From an uncultured Pseudomonadota bacterium (GTDB lineage: Bacteria; Myxococcota_A; UBA9160; PR03), in contig CAADGG010000105.1 of the NCBI GenBank assembly GCA_900696485.1, positions 1 to 59,112 on the forward strand: DNA of 59,112 nucleotides. Direction: 5' to 3'. The notes beneath the pieces are model-generated. The model did no database searches. It worked only from the letters and a program-made list of their open reading frames with translations, and had not been told where the DNA came from. The translations under genes were made by a program, and so were the position numbers. Positions within the stretch are counted from its first letter, which is position 1, and the number at the start of each line of letters is the position of its first letter. This document shows positions 50,217 to 57,832 of the stretch, in pieces.

Positions 50217-50792
50217 TCAGCGCGTGTCGCCGTAGAAGACCATGCGCTCGGGCGAGACCCGCTCGCTGCGCACGCGAGCCTTCGCGTCGCTCGAATAGAG
50301 CTGGGCGAGGTACTCGATGAAGCCCTGGGTGGGCCAGCGACAGACGTCCGGGAACTCCGGCGGACAATCCACCTCGAGCATCAGCGACATGCCGGCGCCG
50401 CCGACGTCATCGAACTGGATCCGCCACTGGGTGTCCTTGTACATCGCGGGTCCGAGCGTGGCGAGGATCTTCCCGACGCGGTCACCCCAGGTGGCCCAGT
50501 CGCTCTTCAGCTGCGAGTACAGGCCCATGGCCCGCACGCGATCCGCTGCCCGCCGGCCCCGCTCTACGAGATACTCCGTACTGCGTTGCCCCTCGGTCTG
50601 GTAGAGCAGTTCCATCAGCCGCCCATAGCTGCCGAGCGGGTACCAGAGCGCCGCGACGATCTTGGTCTCGAGCAAGGCCAGGTCCTCGGCCTGCAGCCGC
50701 GTCTCGAGCTCGGCCGGCGAGATCCGGCCGGACTCGAGGAGCTGGTTCACGTCGTGCACGACGGACTCGAATGCACTGCCCTTCACACCCAT
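50217..50792 (-). CDS. Conserved-looking protein of unknown function (191 aa)
   Basis: Not recognised. Mostly helical at the N-terminus (FESVVHDVNQLLESGRIS, KIVAALWYPLGSYGRLMELL) with a beta-rich C-terminal half (TQWRIQFDDVGGAGMSLML, VDCPPEFPDVCRWPTQGF). The layout recalls the helical-plus-sensor proteins of the Myxococcus TIGR02265/DUF2378 group, but this is weak. No signal or TM segment. Both flanking gaps (50025-50216 and 50793-50924) hold nothing else recognisable besides the MaoC promoter. Confidence 0.65.
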   Translation of the reverse strand: MGVKGSAFESVVHDVNQLLESGRISPAELETRLQAEDLALLETKIVAALWYPLGSYGRLMELLYQTEGQRSTEYLVERGRRAADRVRAMGLYSQLKSDWATWGDRVGKILATLGPAMYKDTQWRIQFDDVGGAGMSLMLEVDCPPEFPDVCRWPTQGFIEYLAQLYSSDAKARVRSERVSPERMVFYGDTR

Positions 50793-50924
50793 GGGCCTCT
50801 CCTCCTGCCTGGCGGCGAATGTCTTGGGGATCGGATCGGACGCGAGATTGCTTGAGAATTCGAATTCCGGTGCCGACGGGGCGCCGACGCCGTCACCGCC
50901 TCCCCTGTGGGGAATCTGGACTCG

Positions 50925-52256
50925 TCAGGCTGCTCCGATCCGCGGCCGGATCAGTTCGTGGACATCGACGCGGGCGCGGATCCGCGCACACAGCAGGAAC
51001 GATCCGACCAGCTTGCGATGCAGGAACAGGGTCTCGGGCGGCGGCGCGCGCAGGAAGCCGCGCCGGAACGCGAGGTCGAGGCCGAGATCGCGGACGCGCG
51101 AAGGCAGCCGCGAGCGCCCGAAGTCGTACGGCCCCGGCTGGCGCAGCGGCTCGCACACCAGCAGGATCAGATCGACGACTCCGGCGGCTCGTTCCTCCTG
51201 CTCGTCGGGCCGCAGATACCCGATCTCGACGGCGCCGGCCCGCACCGCCTCGCGATCCCCGGCGAGGATCGCGCGGCAGATGCGCGCGTAGCGGTCCGAC
51301 AACACCGGATCGATCTCGCGCGTCGACCCGAAGTCGAGCAGGCCGATCCGATCCGTCGCCGGATCGATCCGGTAGTTCGCGAAGTTCGGATCGGTCTGGA
51401 GAAAGCGGAACTCGAACAGCTCGCGGAACACCAGCCGCTCGAGCGCTTCTCCGGCGGCATCCCGGCGCGCCTGCGGCACGCCGGGATCCCCGAGTGATTC
51501 GATCGGCTCCCCATCGACGAAGTCCATCGCGAGAACGCGGCGGGTGCTCAGATCATCGTGGGGCGCCGGGACGAACAGACCTGGCTCGTCGGCGACCAGC
51601 GCCCGGTAGCGGCGCAGGCTCGCGGCCTCGATGCGGTAGTCGGCTTCCTGATGCAGTTGGCGTTTGGCCTCGGCGACGAGTCCGGAGACGTCCAGATCCA
51701 CCGGCAGCAGCTTCGCGATGTGCAGCAACGCGGCGACATTGTCGACGTCGGAGTCGATGCTGCGCGCGATCCCCGGGTACTGGATCTTCAGCGCGAGGCG
51801 ACGGCCGTCGCGCGCCACGGCGGCGTGGACCTGTCCGATCGAGGCCGCCGCCACCGGCTCCCAGTCGAAGTCCCGGAAGCGCGCCTGCCAGCCCTTGCCG
51901 TATTCACGGCCGAGCACGCGGCGGATCTGCGTGGCCGGCATCGCGTCGCCCGAGGCGCGCAGCATCGCGAGCGCCTCGGCGAACTCGGCGGGCAACAGGT
52001 CGACACTCTCCAGAGACAGGAGCTGGCCGAGCTTCATGGCGGCCCCGCGAAGCTGCGCGAGACGCAGCGCCAGCCGCTGCGCGCGCGCGCGGAGCGGTGC
52101 GGTCTGCGCTCCCCCCGCACCGCCAGTCGCCCAGCGACGCGCGCGGTCGACGAGGCCACCGGCCGCCAGCTCTCCGGCGGCCCAGCCGAGTCGCGCCAGT
52201 CGCTCGAAGCGGCCGGCCGGCACCCGGGATCGGCGCTGCCCGGGCCGCTCGCTCAT
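50925..52256 (-). CDS. ABC1/UbiB-family atypical kinase-like ATPase
   Basis: 443 aa of the AarF/UbiB/COQ8 family, linked to quinone biosynthesis or lipid handling. The family KxGQ motif is AMKLGQLLSLES. The Ala-rich nucleotide loop is AAASIGQVHAA with LALKIQYPGI supplying Lys. FLQTDPNFANYRI is the catalytic-loop equivalent (matching QTDPNxxNF of human ADCK proteins rather than HADPHPGN), and LLDFGSTREI holds the metal-binding Asp. ATG 52256 is preferred; an ATG at 52406 would add 50 residues that include six GPTGL-like repeats. Confidence 0.88.
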   Translation of the reverse strand: MSERPGQRRSRVPAGRFERLARLGWAAGELAAGGLVDRARRWATGGAGGAQTAPLRARAQRLALRLAQLRGAAMKLGQLLSLESVDLLPAEFAEALAMLRASGDAMPATQIRRVLGREYGKGWQARFRDFDWEPVAAASIGQVHAAVARDGRRLALKIQYPGIARSIDSDVDNVAALLHIAKLLPVDLDVSGLVAEAKRQLHQEADYRIEAASLRRYRALVADEPGLFVPAPHDDLSTRRVLAMDFVDGEPIESLGDPGVPQARRDAAGEALERLVFRELFEFRFLQTDPNFANYRIDPATDRIGLLDFGSTREIDPVLSDRYARICRAILAGDREAVRAGAVEIGYLRPDEQEERAAGVVDLILLVCEPLRQPGPYDFGRSRLPSRVRDLGLDLAFRRGFLRAPPPETLFLHRKLVGSFLLCARIRARVDVHELIRPRIGAA

Positions 52257-52346
52257 CGGGCCGCGTCCCGTCGGACCGAGCCCCGTCGGACCGAGCCCGG
52301 TCGGACCGAGTCCGGTCGGACCGCGTCCCATCGGACCGCGTCCCCG
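52257..52346. repeat. Six tandem 15-bp units upstream of the UbiB-like gene
   Basis: Six near-identical copies of GGACCGAGCCCGGTC (with GCGTCCC variants) lie directly before ATG 52256. The period of 15 keeps the upstream frame open, so they would encode GPTGL repeats if translation began at 52406. Otherwise they form the leader or promoter region of the kinase-like gene. Confidence 0.9.
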
Positions 52347-52432
52347 CGCTCGCAGACCCGCGGATCCGGTGACATCCCCCGCACGATATGGGATCACCTC
52401 GAACACGCCATCGGGGCGCGCTCGGTCCGCGA

Positions 52433-52438
52433 TATGCT
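52433..52438 (+). promoter_or_regulatory. Candidate -10 element for the alkaline phosphatase gene
   Basis: TATGCT 13 bases before ATG 52452, same hexamer and similar spacing as at 40566. If real, it implies the start at 52452 rather than the ATG within the element at 52434. Confidence 0.4.
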
Positions 52439-52451
52439 ACGGGCGCTCTTC

Positions 52452-54074
52452 ATGGCCGAAAGCCGTCGTCGAGAGGAACCGTACCGCTTGCGTTCCGCCC
52501 TCCGCCCTGCTGCCGTCGCCACGATCGTCCTCGTGTCCGCCGCCTGCGCCAGACCCGCCGCCCCCCCGCCTTCCGACAACGACTGGTTCGAGAGCGGCCA
52601 GGCCGCCGTCACGCGCGCGCGGGCGCTGGTGCCGCCGGGCGCCCGCGCCCGCAGCGTGATCCTCTTCATCGGGGACGGCATGGGCCTTTCCACCGTCACC
52701 GCCGCCGGCATCCTCGAGGGGCAGATCCGCGGCGAGCCGGGCGAGGGGAACATGCTCGCGTTCGAGGAGCTGCCCCACGTCGCCCTCGCGAAGACCTACA
52801 GCGTGAACCTGCAGGTGTCCGACTCGGCCGCGACCGCAACGGCCATGTGCACTGGCGTCAAGACCAAGGCCTACGCCCTCGGCGTCGACGAGCGCGTGAC
52901 CCCGGGCGATTGGAGCACCGTCGAGGCGAGCCGCCGCCGCACGCTGTTCGAGGAAGCGGAAGCGCGCGGGCTCGCGACGGGACTCGTCACGACGACGCGC
53001 GTGACGCATGCGACGCCCGCAGCCTGCTACGGCCACGCGGCGCACCGCAGCTGGGAGGACGACACCAGCCTGCCCCCGGACGCGCGCGAAGCCGGCTTCC
53101 CGGACCTGGCGCGCCAGCTCGTCGAGTTCTCCGCTGGCGATGGCATCGACGTGATCCTGGGCGGCGGCCGGGCGCAGTTCCTGCGCCACAACCAGCTCGA
53201 TCCGGAGCGTCCGGAACAGACCGGCAACCGCCTCGATGGCCGCGACTTGATCGCCGCCTGGCAGTCGCGTAATCCCGCCGGCGCCTTCCTGTGGAACCGC
53301 TCCCAGCTCGCCTCGCTCGATCCGCGCCGCGTCGGACCGGTGCTCGGGCTCTTCGAGTCCTCGCACCTCGCGTTCGAGGCGGACCGCCAGGACGACATCG
53401 GCGGGGAGCCCTCGCTCAGCGAGATGACGGCGAAGGCGATCGAACTGCTGCAGCGCCATCCTTCCGGTTTCGTGCTGATGGTCGAGGGTGGCCGGATCGA
53501 TCAGGCGCATCACCTCGGCAACGCCTACCGCGCGCTCACCGACACCATCGAGTTCTCCCATGCCGTGCGGGCGGCGCTCTCGCTGACGGATCCCCGCGAG
53601 ACACTGATCGTGGTCACCGCCGACCACAGCCACGTGATGACGATGGCCGGCTACCCGCACCGGGGCAATCCGATCCTCGGCAAGGTGGTGTCGGTCGATG
53701 CCGGCGGCGAGCCGGATTCGCGCTACCTGCGCGACGCCCTCGGGCTGCCGTTCACGACGCTCTCCTACGCCAACGGCCCTGGCTATACCGGCGCCTCCCC
53801 GGAGCAGCCCGAAGGAAACAAGCGGTTCCTGCATCTGCCGACCGGCTACCGCGGCATCGCACGCGGCCGGCCGGATCTGACGGCAGTCGATACGACCGCG
53901 CCGGACTACCTGCAGGAAGCGACGGTGCCGACGCGCAACGACACGCATGCCGGCGAAGACGTCCCGATCTACGCCGGGGGTCCGGGCGCGGAGCTGTTCC
54001 GCGGCGTGCAGGAGCAGAGCTACCTCTTCCACGCGGTCATCGAGGCGCTGGGGTGGACGGATCGCGAACGCTGA
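52452..54074 (+). CDS. Alkaline phosphatase, lipoprotein
   Basis: 540-aa periplasmic or surface phosphomonoesterase of the PhoA superfamily. The N-terminus (AVATIVLVSAAC) is a lipoprotein signal with an SAAC lipobox. Metal and catalytic sites: LFIGDGMGLSTV near 72, VSDSAATATAMCTGVK near 122 with the nucleophilic Ser, THATPAACYGH, MVEGGRIDQAHH near 345, and VTADHSHVMTMAGY near 389, with a late His in RNDTHAGEDVPIYAGGP. ATG 52452 is chosen; 52434 is also possible. A phosphate-limitation role is usual for the family, but no Pho box was identified. Confidence 0.93.
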   Translation: MAESRRREEPYRLRSALRPAAVATIVLVSAACARPAAPPPSDNDWFESGQAAVTRARALVPPGARARSVILFIGDGMGLSTVTAAGILEGQIRGEPGEGNMLAFEELPHVALAKTYSVNLQVSDSAATATAMCTGVKTKAYALGVDERVTPGDWSTVEASRRRTLFEEAEARGLATGLVTTTRVTHATPAACYGHAAHRSWEDDTSLPPDAREAGFPDLARQLVEFSAGDGIDVILGGGRAQFLRHNQLDPERPEQTGNRLDGRDLIAAWQSRNPAGAFLWNRSQLASLDPRRVGPVLGLFESSHLAFEADRQDDIGGEPSLSEMTAKAIELLQRHPSGFVLMVEGGRIDQAHHLGNAYRALTDTIEFSHAVRAALSLTDPRETLIVVTADHSHVMTMAGYPHRGNPILGKVVSVDAGGEPDSRYLRDALGLPFTTLSYANGPGYTGASPEQPEGNKRFLHLPTGYRGIARGRPDLTAVDTTAPDYLQEATVPTRNDTHAGEDVPIYAGGPGAELFRGVQEQSYLFHAVIEALGWTDRER

Positions 54075-54131
54075 CGTGCTGACTTCCTGCGGGGAGGTCA
54101 CCTCCGGCGCGGCCCGGCGCACCCACGCGGC

Positions 54132-54404
54132 ATGGAGCCGGTCGACCCCGCTGGGACCGAAGCGTCGCACGCGCTCTCGGCAGAGGACGCCGAGCGCTGG
54201 ATGCGCGCCGTCGGCGGGGCCCTCGTCCGCACGCCGGCGCCTCGCGACGGCGGCGAGCGCTGGCTCGCGCTGGTGCGGACGCCGGGGGCCGCGACGACCC
54301 GGAGCCGGCTGATCGTCGGGCTCGGGGAGACGCCGACCACCGCGACCCGGATGGCGCAACGGGCCTGGGACGAGATCTGGAGGACGCTCTCGGAGACCCA
54401 CTGA
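54132..54404 (+). CDS. Small protein of unknown function (90 aa)
   Basis: Not recognised. Codon usage is like its neighbours (third positions nearly all G/C), and no overlap with another convincing gene exists. Sequence includes LSAEDAERWMRAVGGALV and GGERWLALVRTPGAA, ending TRMAQRAWDEIWRTLSETH. No signal peptide, TM segment or metal motif. Weak ribosome site. The acyltransferase gene follows after 34 bp with its own -10-like TACACT at 54424. Confidence 0.55.
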   Translation: MEPVDPAGTEASHALSAEDAERWMRAVGGALVRTPAPRDGGERWLALVRTPGAATTRSRLIVGLGETPTTATRMAQRAWDEIWRTLSETH

Positions 54405-54423
54405 GCGCAGGCGTCCGGCGCGA

Positions 54424-54429
54424 TACACT
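54424..54429 (+). promoter_or_regulatory. Candidate -10 element for the PlsC-TypA frame
   Basis: TACACT ten bases before ATG 54439, preceded by CGA. No matching -35 identified. Confidence 0.35.
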
Positions 54430-54438
54430 CCGCCGGCG

Positions 54439-57117
54439 ATGCTGCTCCGCCGCTTCTACTCCCTGGTGTTCTGGAGTTTCCTCGTCGCGAGTTCGATCGC
54501 GCTGTTCCCGGTGGCCGTCGCGCTCTGGGCGCTCACGGCGCCGTTCGATCGCCGGTTGGTGCTGTTGCACCGCTTCACCTGCTTCTGGGCCTCCCTCTAC
54601 ACCTGGGTGAATCCGCTGTGGCCCGTCGTCGTGTCCGGACGGGAGAAGATCCGCGCCGACGAGACCTACGTGATGGTCGCGAACCATCTGTCGCTGCTCG
54701 ACATCCTGGTGCTGTTCCGGCTGTTCCGGCATTTCAAGTGGGTCTCGAAGATCGAGAACTTCCGGGTCCCTTTCATCGGCTGGAACATGCGCCTGAACCG
54801 CTACATCCCGCTGCGTCGGGGCAACCGCCAGAGCATCGCGGAGATGATGGGCGCCTGCGAGCGCACACTCGGCGAGGGCAACTCGATCATGATGTTTCCC
54901 GAAGGCACGCGGTCCGTCGACGGGGAGATGCGAGCCTTCAAGCCCGGCGCCTTCGAGCTGGCGCTGCGCACCCGGCGGCCGATCCTGCCGATCGTGCTCG
55001 AGGGGACGTCGAACGCGCTGCCGAAGCGCGGCTTCGTGCTGCAGGGCAAGCACCCGATCCGCGTGACGGTGCTCGACCCGATCCCGCCCGAGCACTTCGA
55101 GGGCCAGTCCGTGAAGGAGCTGACCGAGCAGGTGCGCGGCGTCATCGCGAGCGCACGGGGCCTCGGCGAGCCCCGCTCGGGGAGACAGCAGGCGCGAGGC
55201 CGCCCGGCTCGCGCCGGGCGGTCGCCGGGCCGGGCGACGGCACCCTTTTTGCAGCCTGCTAACCTGCGCGCCCGCATGACCGAGCCCGACGCCATAGAAG
55301 CCCCGCCCGTCGATTCCCGTACGCCCCGCAAGGACGTCCGGAATCTCGCGATCATCGCGCACGTCGATCACGGCAAGACGACGCTGCTGGACGGCTTGCT
55401 GCGCCAGACCGGCGCACTGCCTCCCAGGCAGGTGGCCGTCGAGCGCGTCATGGACTCGAACGACCAGGAACGCGAGCGCGGCATCACGATCCACGCCAAG
55501 AATACGGCGATCCGCTTCGAGGGCGTGCACATCCATCTGGTCGACACGCCCGGCCACGCGGACTTCGGCGGCGAAGTCGAGCGCGTGCTCGGCATGGTCG
55601 ACGCGGTGCTGCTGCTGGTCGACGCCGTCGAGGGCGTGATGCCACAGACCCGCTTCGTGTTGCGCAAGGCGCTCGCGCACGGCCTGCGGCCGATCCTCGT
55701 CGTCAACAAGATCGACCGGCCCGAGCAGCGTGCCGCGCAGGTGCTCGACGAGGTCTTCGACCTGCTCGTCGAGCTCGGCGCCAACGATCAGCAGCTCGAC
55801 TTCCCGATCGTGTATGCATCGGCCAAGGAAGGCGGCGCGTCGCTGACGCCGGACGGGGCGCGCACGGACCTGCGCCCGTTGCTCGAGGCGATCCTCGAGC
55901 ATGCGCCGGCCCCGCTCGTCGACCTCGACGGCCCGCTGCAGTTCCAGGCGATGACACTCGCCTACGACGAATTCCTCGGCCGGCTCGTGATCGGTCGGGT
56001 CGCGCGCGGACGGCTCCGGCGCGGCAGCACCGTGACGCGGATCCCGATGGAGGGCGCGTCCAGCAGCTTCCGCGTGACCAAGCTGTTCGGCACGCTCGGC
56101 CTCGACCGCGTCGACGTCGAAGAGGCCGCGGCCGGCGACCTCGTGGTGATCGCCGGCGTCGACGCGATCGAGATCGGCGACACGATCTGCGAGCCCGGCG
56201 CGCTCGAGGCGCTGCCGCGCGTGACGCTCGATCCGCCGACGGTGCGGGTGCGCTTCTCGGTCAACAACTCGCCGCTGGCGGGCCGCGACGGCAAGTTCGT
56301 GACGTCGCGACAGGTCGGCGAGCGGCTGCGCCGCGAAGCGCTCGGCAACGTCTCGCTGCGCATCGACCCGACCGACAGCCCCGAGGTGTTCGAGGTGGCG
56401 GGCCGCGGCGAGATGCAGATCGGCGTGCTGATCGAGACGATGCGCCGCGACGGCTACGAGTTCTCCGTCTCGCGGCCGGAGATCATCTCCCGGGTCGTCG
56501 ACGGCGTGCGCTGCGAGCCGGTCGAGGACGTCGTCGTCGAGGTGCCGGACGGCTGCGCCGGGGTGGTGATGGAGAAGCTCTCGCAGCGTCGCGCGCGGCT
56601 GACGGCGATGGAGCAGCGCGGCAGCGTGCGCGTGCTGCAGTTCATCGCCCCGAGCCGCGGCCTGTTCGGCTACCGCAACGAGTTCCTGTCCGATACCCGC
56701 GGCGAAGGCATCCTGCACCGCACCGTGCGGGGCTACGAACCGTGGGGAGGCGATCTCCCGACCCGCAGCAACGGCGCGATCATCGCCACCGAGAGCGGCG
56801 AGACGACCGCCTATGCGCTGTGGAAGATCCAGGAGCGCGCGGACCTCTTCGTCGGCCCGGGCGTTGCCTGTTACGAGGGCATGATCGTCGGCGAGAGCCG
56901 GCGCCCCGGCGACATGAACGTCCACGTCTCGCGCGCCAAGAAGCTCACCAACATCCGAGCCGCCGGGAAGGACGAGAACATGGTCCTGACGCCGCCGCGG
57001 CAGATCACCATCGAGACCGCGCTCGGCTGGATCGCCGAGGACGAGCTGCTCGAGGTGACGCCGAAGAGCCTGCGACTGCGCAAGAAGGTGCTCGGCGCGA
57101 GCTTCCGGCGTCGCTGA
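54439..57117 (+). CDS. PlsC-type acyltransferase in one open frame with TypA/BipA
   Basis: 892-codon uninterrupted frame. Residues 1-245 are a 1-acyl-glycerol-3-phosphate acyltransferase: TM helix VFWSFLVASSIALFPVAVAL, catalytic H-x4-D as NHLSLLD near residue 84, and MFPEGTRSVDGEMRAFKPGA near 153. Residues 246-279 are an Arg/Gly/Pro-rich stretch with no stop codon. Residues 280-892 are a full TypA GTPase with its own ATG. Either a genuine fusion, readthrough, or loss of the PlsC stop by mutation or sequencing error. The linker contains a TAACCT -10-like element, which favours separate translation of TypA. Confidence 0.7.
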   Translation: MLLRRFYSLVFWSFLVASSIALFPVAVALWALTAPFDRRLVLLHRFTCFWASLYTWVNPLWPVVVSGREKIRADETYVMVANHLSLLDILVLFRLFRHFKWVSKIENFRVPFIGWNMRLNRYIPLRRGNRQSIAEMMGACERTLGEGNSIMMFPEGTRSVDGEMRAFKPGAFELALRTRRPILPIVLEGTSNALPKRGFVLQGKHPIRVTVLDPIPPEHFEGQSVKELTEQVRGVIASARGLGEPRSGRQQARGRPARAGRSPGRATAPFLQPANLRARMTEPDAIEAPPVDSRTPRKDVRNLAIIAHVDHGKTTLLDGLLRQTGALPPRQVAVERVMDSNDQERERGITIHAKNTAIRFEGVHIHLVDTPGHADFGGEVERVLGMVDAVLLLVDAVEGVMPQTRFVLRKALAHGLRPILVVNKIDRPEQRAAQVLDEVFDLLVELGANDQQLDFPIVYASAKEGGASLTPDGARTDLRPLLEAILEHAPAPLVDLDGPLQFQAMTLAYDEFLGRLVIGRVARGRLRRGSTVTRIPMEGASSSFRVTKLFGTLGLDRVDVEEAAAGDLVVIAGVDAIEIGDTICEPGALEALPRVTLDPPTVRVRFSVNNSPLAGRDGKFVTSRQVGERLRREALGNVSLRIDPTDSPEVFEVAGRGEMQIGVLIETMRRDGYEFSVSRPEIISRVVDGVRCEPVEDVVVEVPDGCAGVVMEKLSQRRARLTAMEQRGSVRVLQFIAPSRGLFGYRNEFLSDTRGEGILHRTVRGYEPWGGDLPTRSNGAIIATESGETTAYALWKIQERADLFVGPGVACYEGMIVGESRRPGDMNVHVSRAKKLTNIRAAGKDENMVLTPPRQITIETALGWIAEDELLEVTPKSLRLRKKVLGASFRRR
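55260..55265 (+). promoter_or_regulatory. Candidate -10 element for typA inside the acyltransferase frame
   Basis: TAACCT ten bases before ATG 55276. TTTTTGCAG lies 10-18 bp upstream and could supply an AT-rich upstream region. Confidence 0.4.
55276..57117 (+). CDS. typA: GTP-binding protein TypA/BipA (internal start)
   Basis: 613-aa translational GTPase of the EF-G-like family that supports ribosome assembly and stress adaptation. G1 IAHVDHGKTTLLDGLL near residue 21, switch ERGITIHAKNTAI, G3 VDTPGHADFGGEVERVL, G4 VVNKIDRPEQR and G5 YASAKEGG. Domain III/V features REALGNVSLRIDPTDSPEVFEV and SRGLFGYRNEFLSDTRGEG are followed by the TypA-specific C-terminus with MIVGESRRPGDMNVHVSRAKKLTN. Length equals a complete TypA (about 610), which is why ATG 55276 is a likely independent start. 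Confidence 0.95.
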   Translation: MTEPDAIEAPPVDSRTPRKDVRNLAIIAHVDHGKTTLLDGLLRQTGALPPRQVAVERVMDSNDQERERGITIHAKNTAIRFEGVHIHLVDTPGHADFGGEVERVLGMVDAVLLLVDAVEGVMPQTRFVLRKALAHGLRPILVVNKIDRPEQRAAQVLDEVFDLLVELGANDQQLDFPIVYASAKEGGASLTPDGARTDLRPLLEAILEHAPAPLVDLDGPLQFQAMTLAYDEFLGRLVIGRVARGRLRRGSTVTRIPMEGASSSFRVTKLFGTLGLDRVDVEEAAAGDLVVIAGVDAIEIGDTICEPGALEALPRVTLDPPTVRVRFSVNNSPLAGRDGKFVTSRQVGERLRREALGNVSLRIDPTDSPEVFEVAGRGEMQIGVLIETMRRDGYEFSVSRPEIISRVVDGVRCEPVEDVVVEVPDGCAGVVMEKLSQRRARLTAMEQRGSVRVLQFIAPSRGLFGYRNEFLSDTRGEGILHRTVRGYEPWGGDLPTRSNGAIIATESGETTAYALWKIQERADLFVGPGVACYEGMIVGESRRPGDMNVHVSRAKKLTNIRAAGKDENMVLTPPRQITIETALGWIAEDELLEVTPKSLRLRKKVLGASFRRR

Positions 57118-57164
57118 CCGGCACGCCCGCGCGCCGGGAGGCGGATTGCACCGGACCGGAGCGG

Positions 57165-57809
57165 CTAGGTCGGCGCCAGCGCCGCTTCGAGGAAGCCGCG
57201 CAGTTCGCGTTTGCGCGAGGCGAGGAGTTCCGGCGCGCGCGGATCGGCGGCCAGTCGGTCGGGCGGGATGTGGTGCAGCACCGCCGGATAGAACAGCACC
57301 AGACCCATCAGGTTCAGCACGGTGTGCCGGACCGGCACGTGCCGGATCACGCCGGCGGCGCGCGCCCGCGCCAGCCAGGCGCCGACCCCCCACAACAGCC
57401 GGTCGATCGCATCCACCTGACCGATCGGAGTCGTGAACGGATCGCCGTGCCCGGCGCCGGGCGCTGCCTCCGGGCGCGTCGTCACCATCAATCGCATCAG
57501 CAGCCGCGCGGCGGCCGGCTCCGCGGCGAAGTGGTCGGCGCTGGCCTCGAGCGCGACGAGCAGCGATTCGAGACGCGGCGGATCCTCGGCGAGGAACGGC
57601 TCGAGCCGCTTCAGCAACCGCTCGGTGAGCCCCCGATAGACCTCGCGCGCCAGATCTTCCTTGCTGCGGAAATGATGGAACAGCGAACTCTTGTGCAGAC
57701 CGACCCGGTCGGCCACCTGCTGCAGGCTCGCGCCCTCGTAACCGGACTCCGCGAACAAGGCCAGCGCCACGTCGAGAATCCGCTGCCGGGGGCTCTCCGA
57801 ATCCTTCAT
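57165..57809 (-). CDS. TetR-family transcriptional regulator
   Basis: 214 aa. The N-terminal helix-turn-helix is QRILDVALALFAESGYEGAS followed by LQQVADRVGLHKSSLFHHFRSK near residues 30-50. The C-terminal ligand domain (TVLNLMGLVLFYPAVLHHI) is of the larger TetR_C type often seen with lipid-metabolism regulators. It is the second gene of a two-gene operon behind the ferritin-like gene (23-bp gap). Probably controls that operon through the palindrome at 58901-58914 (inference). Confidence 0.88.
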   Translation of the reverse strand: MKDSESPRQRILDVALALFAESGYEGASLQQVADRVGLHKSSLFHHFRSKEDLAREVYRGLTERLLKRLEPFLAEDPPRLESLLVALEASADHFAAEPAAARLLMRLMVTTRPEAAPGAGHGDPFTTPIGQVDAIDRLLWGVGAWLARARAAGVIRHVPVRHTVLNLMGLVLFYPAVLHHIPPDRLAADPRAPELLASRKRELRGFLEAALAPT

Positions 57810-57832
57810 CCGAGGCTCCAGCGCCGCCGTCG

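Noticed and set aside
52257..52346. CRISPR-like array
   Set aside because: Units are 15 bp with no spacers and no cas genes nearby; a simple tandem repeat.
40042..57117. A translation-rescue island (ArfB, RF3, TypA, ABC-F)
   Set aside because: The genes are scattered over 30 kb on both strands with unrelated neighbours; no operon or shared control supports a system.
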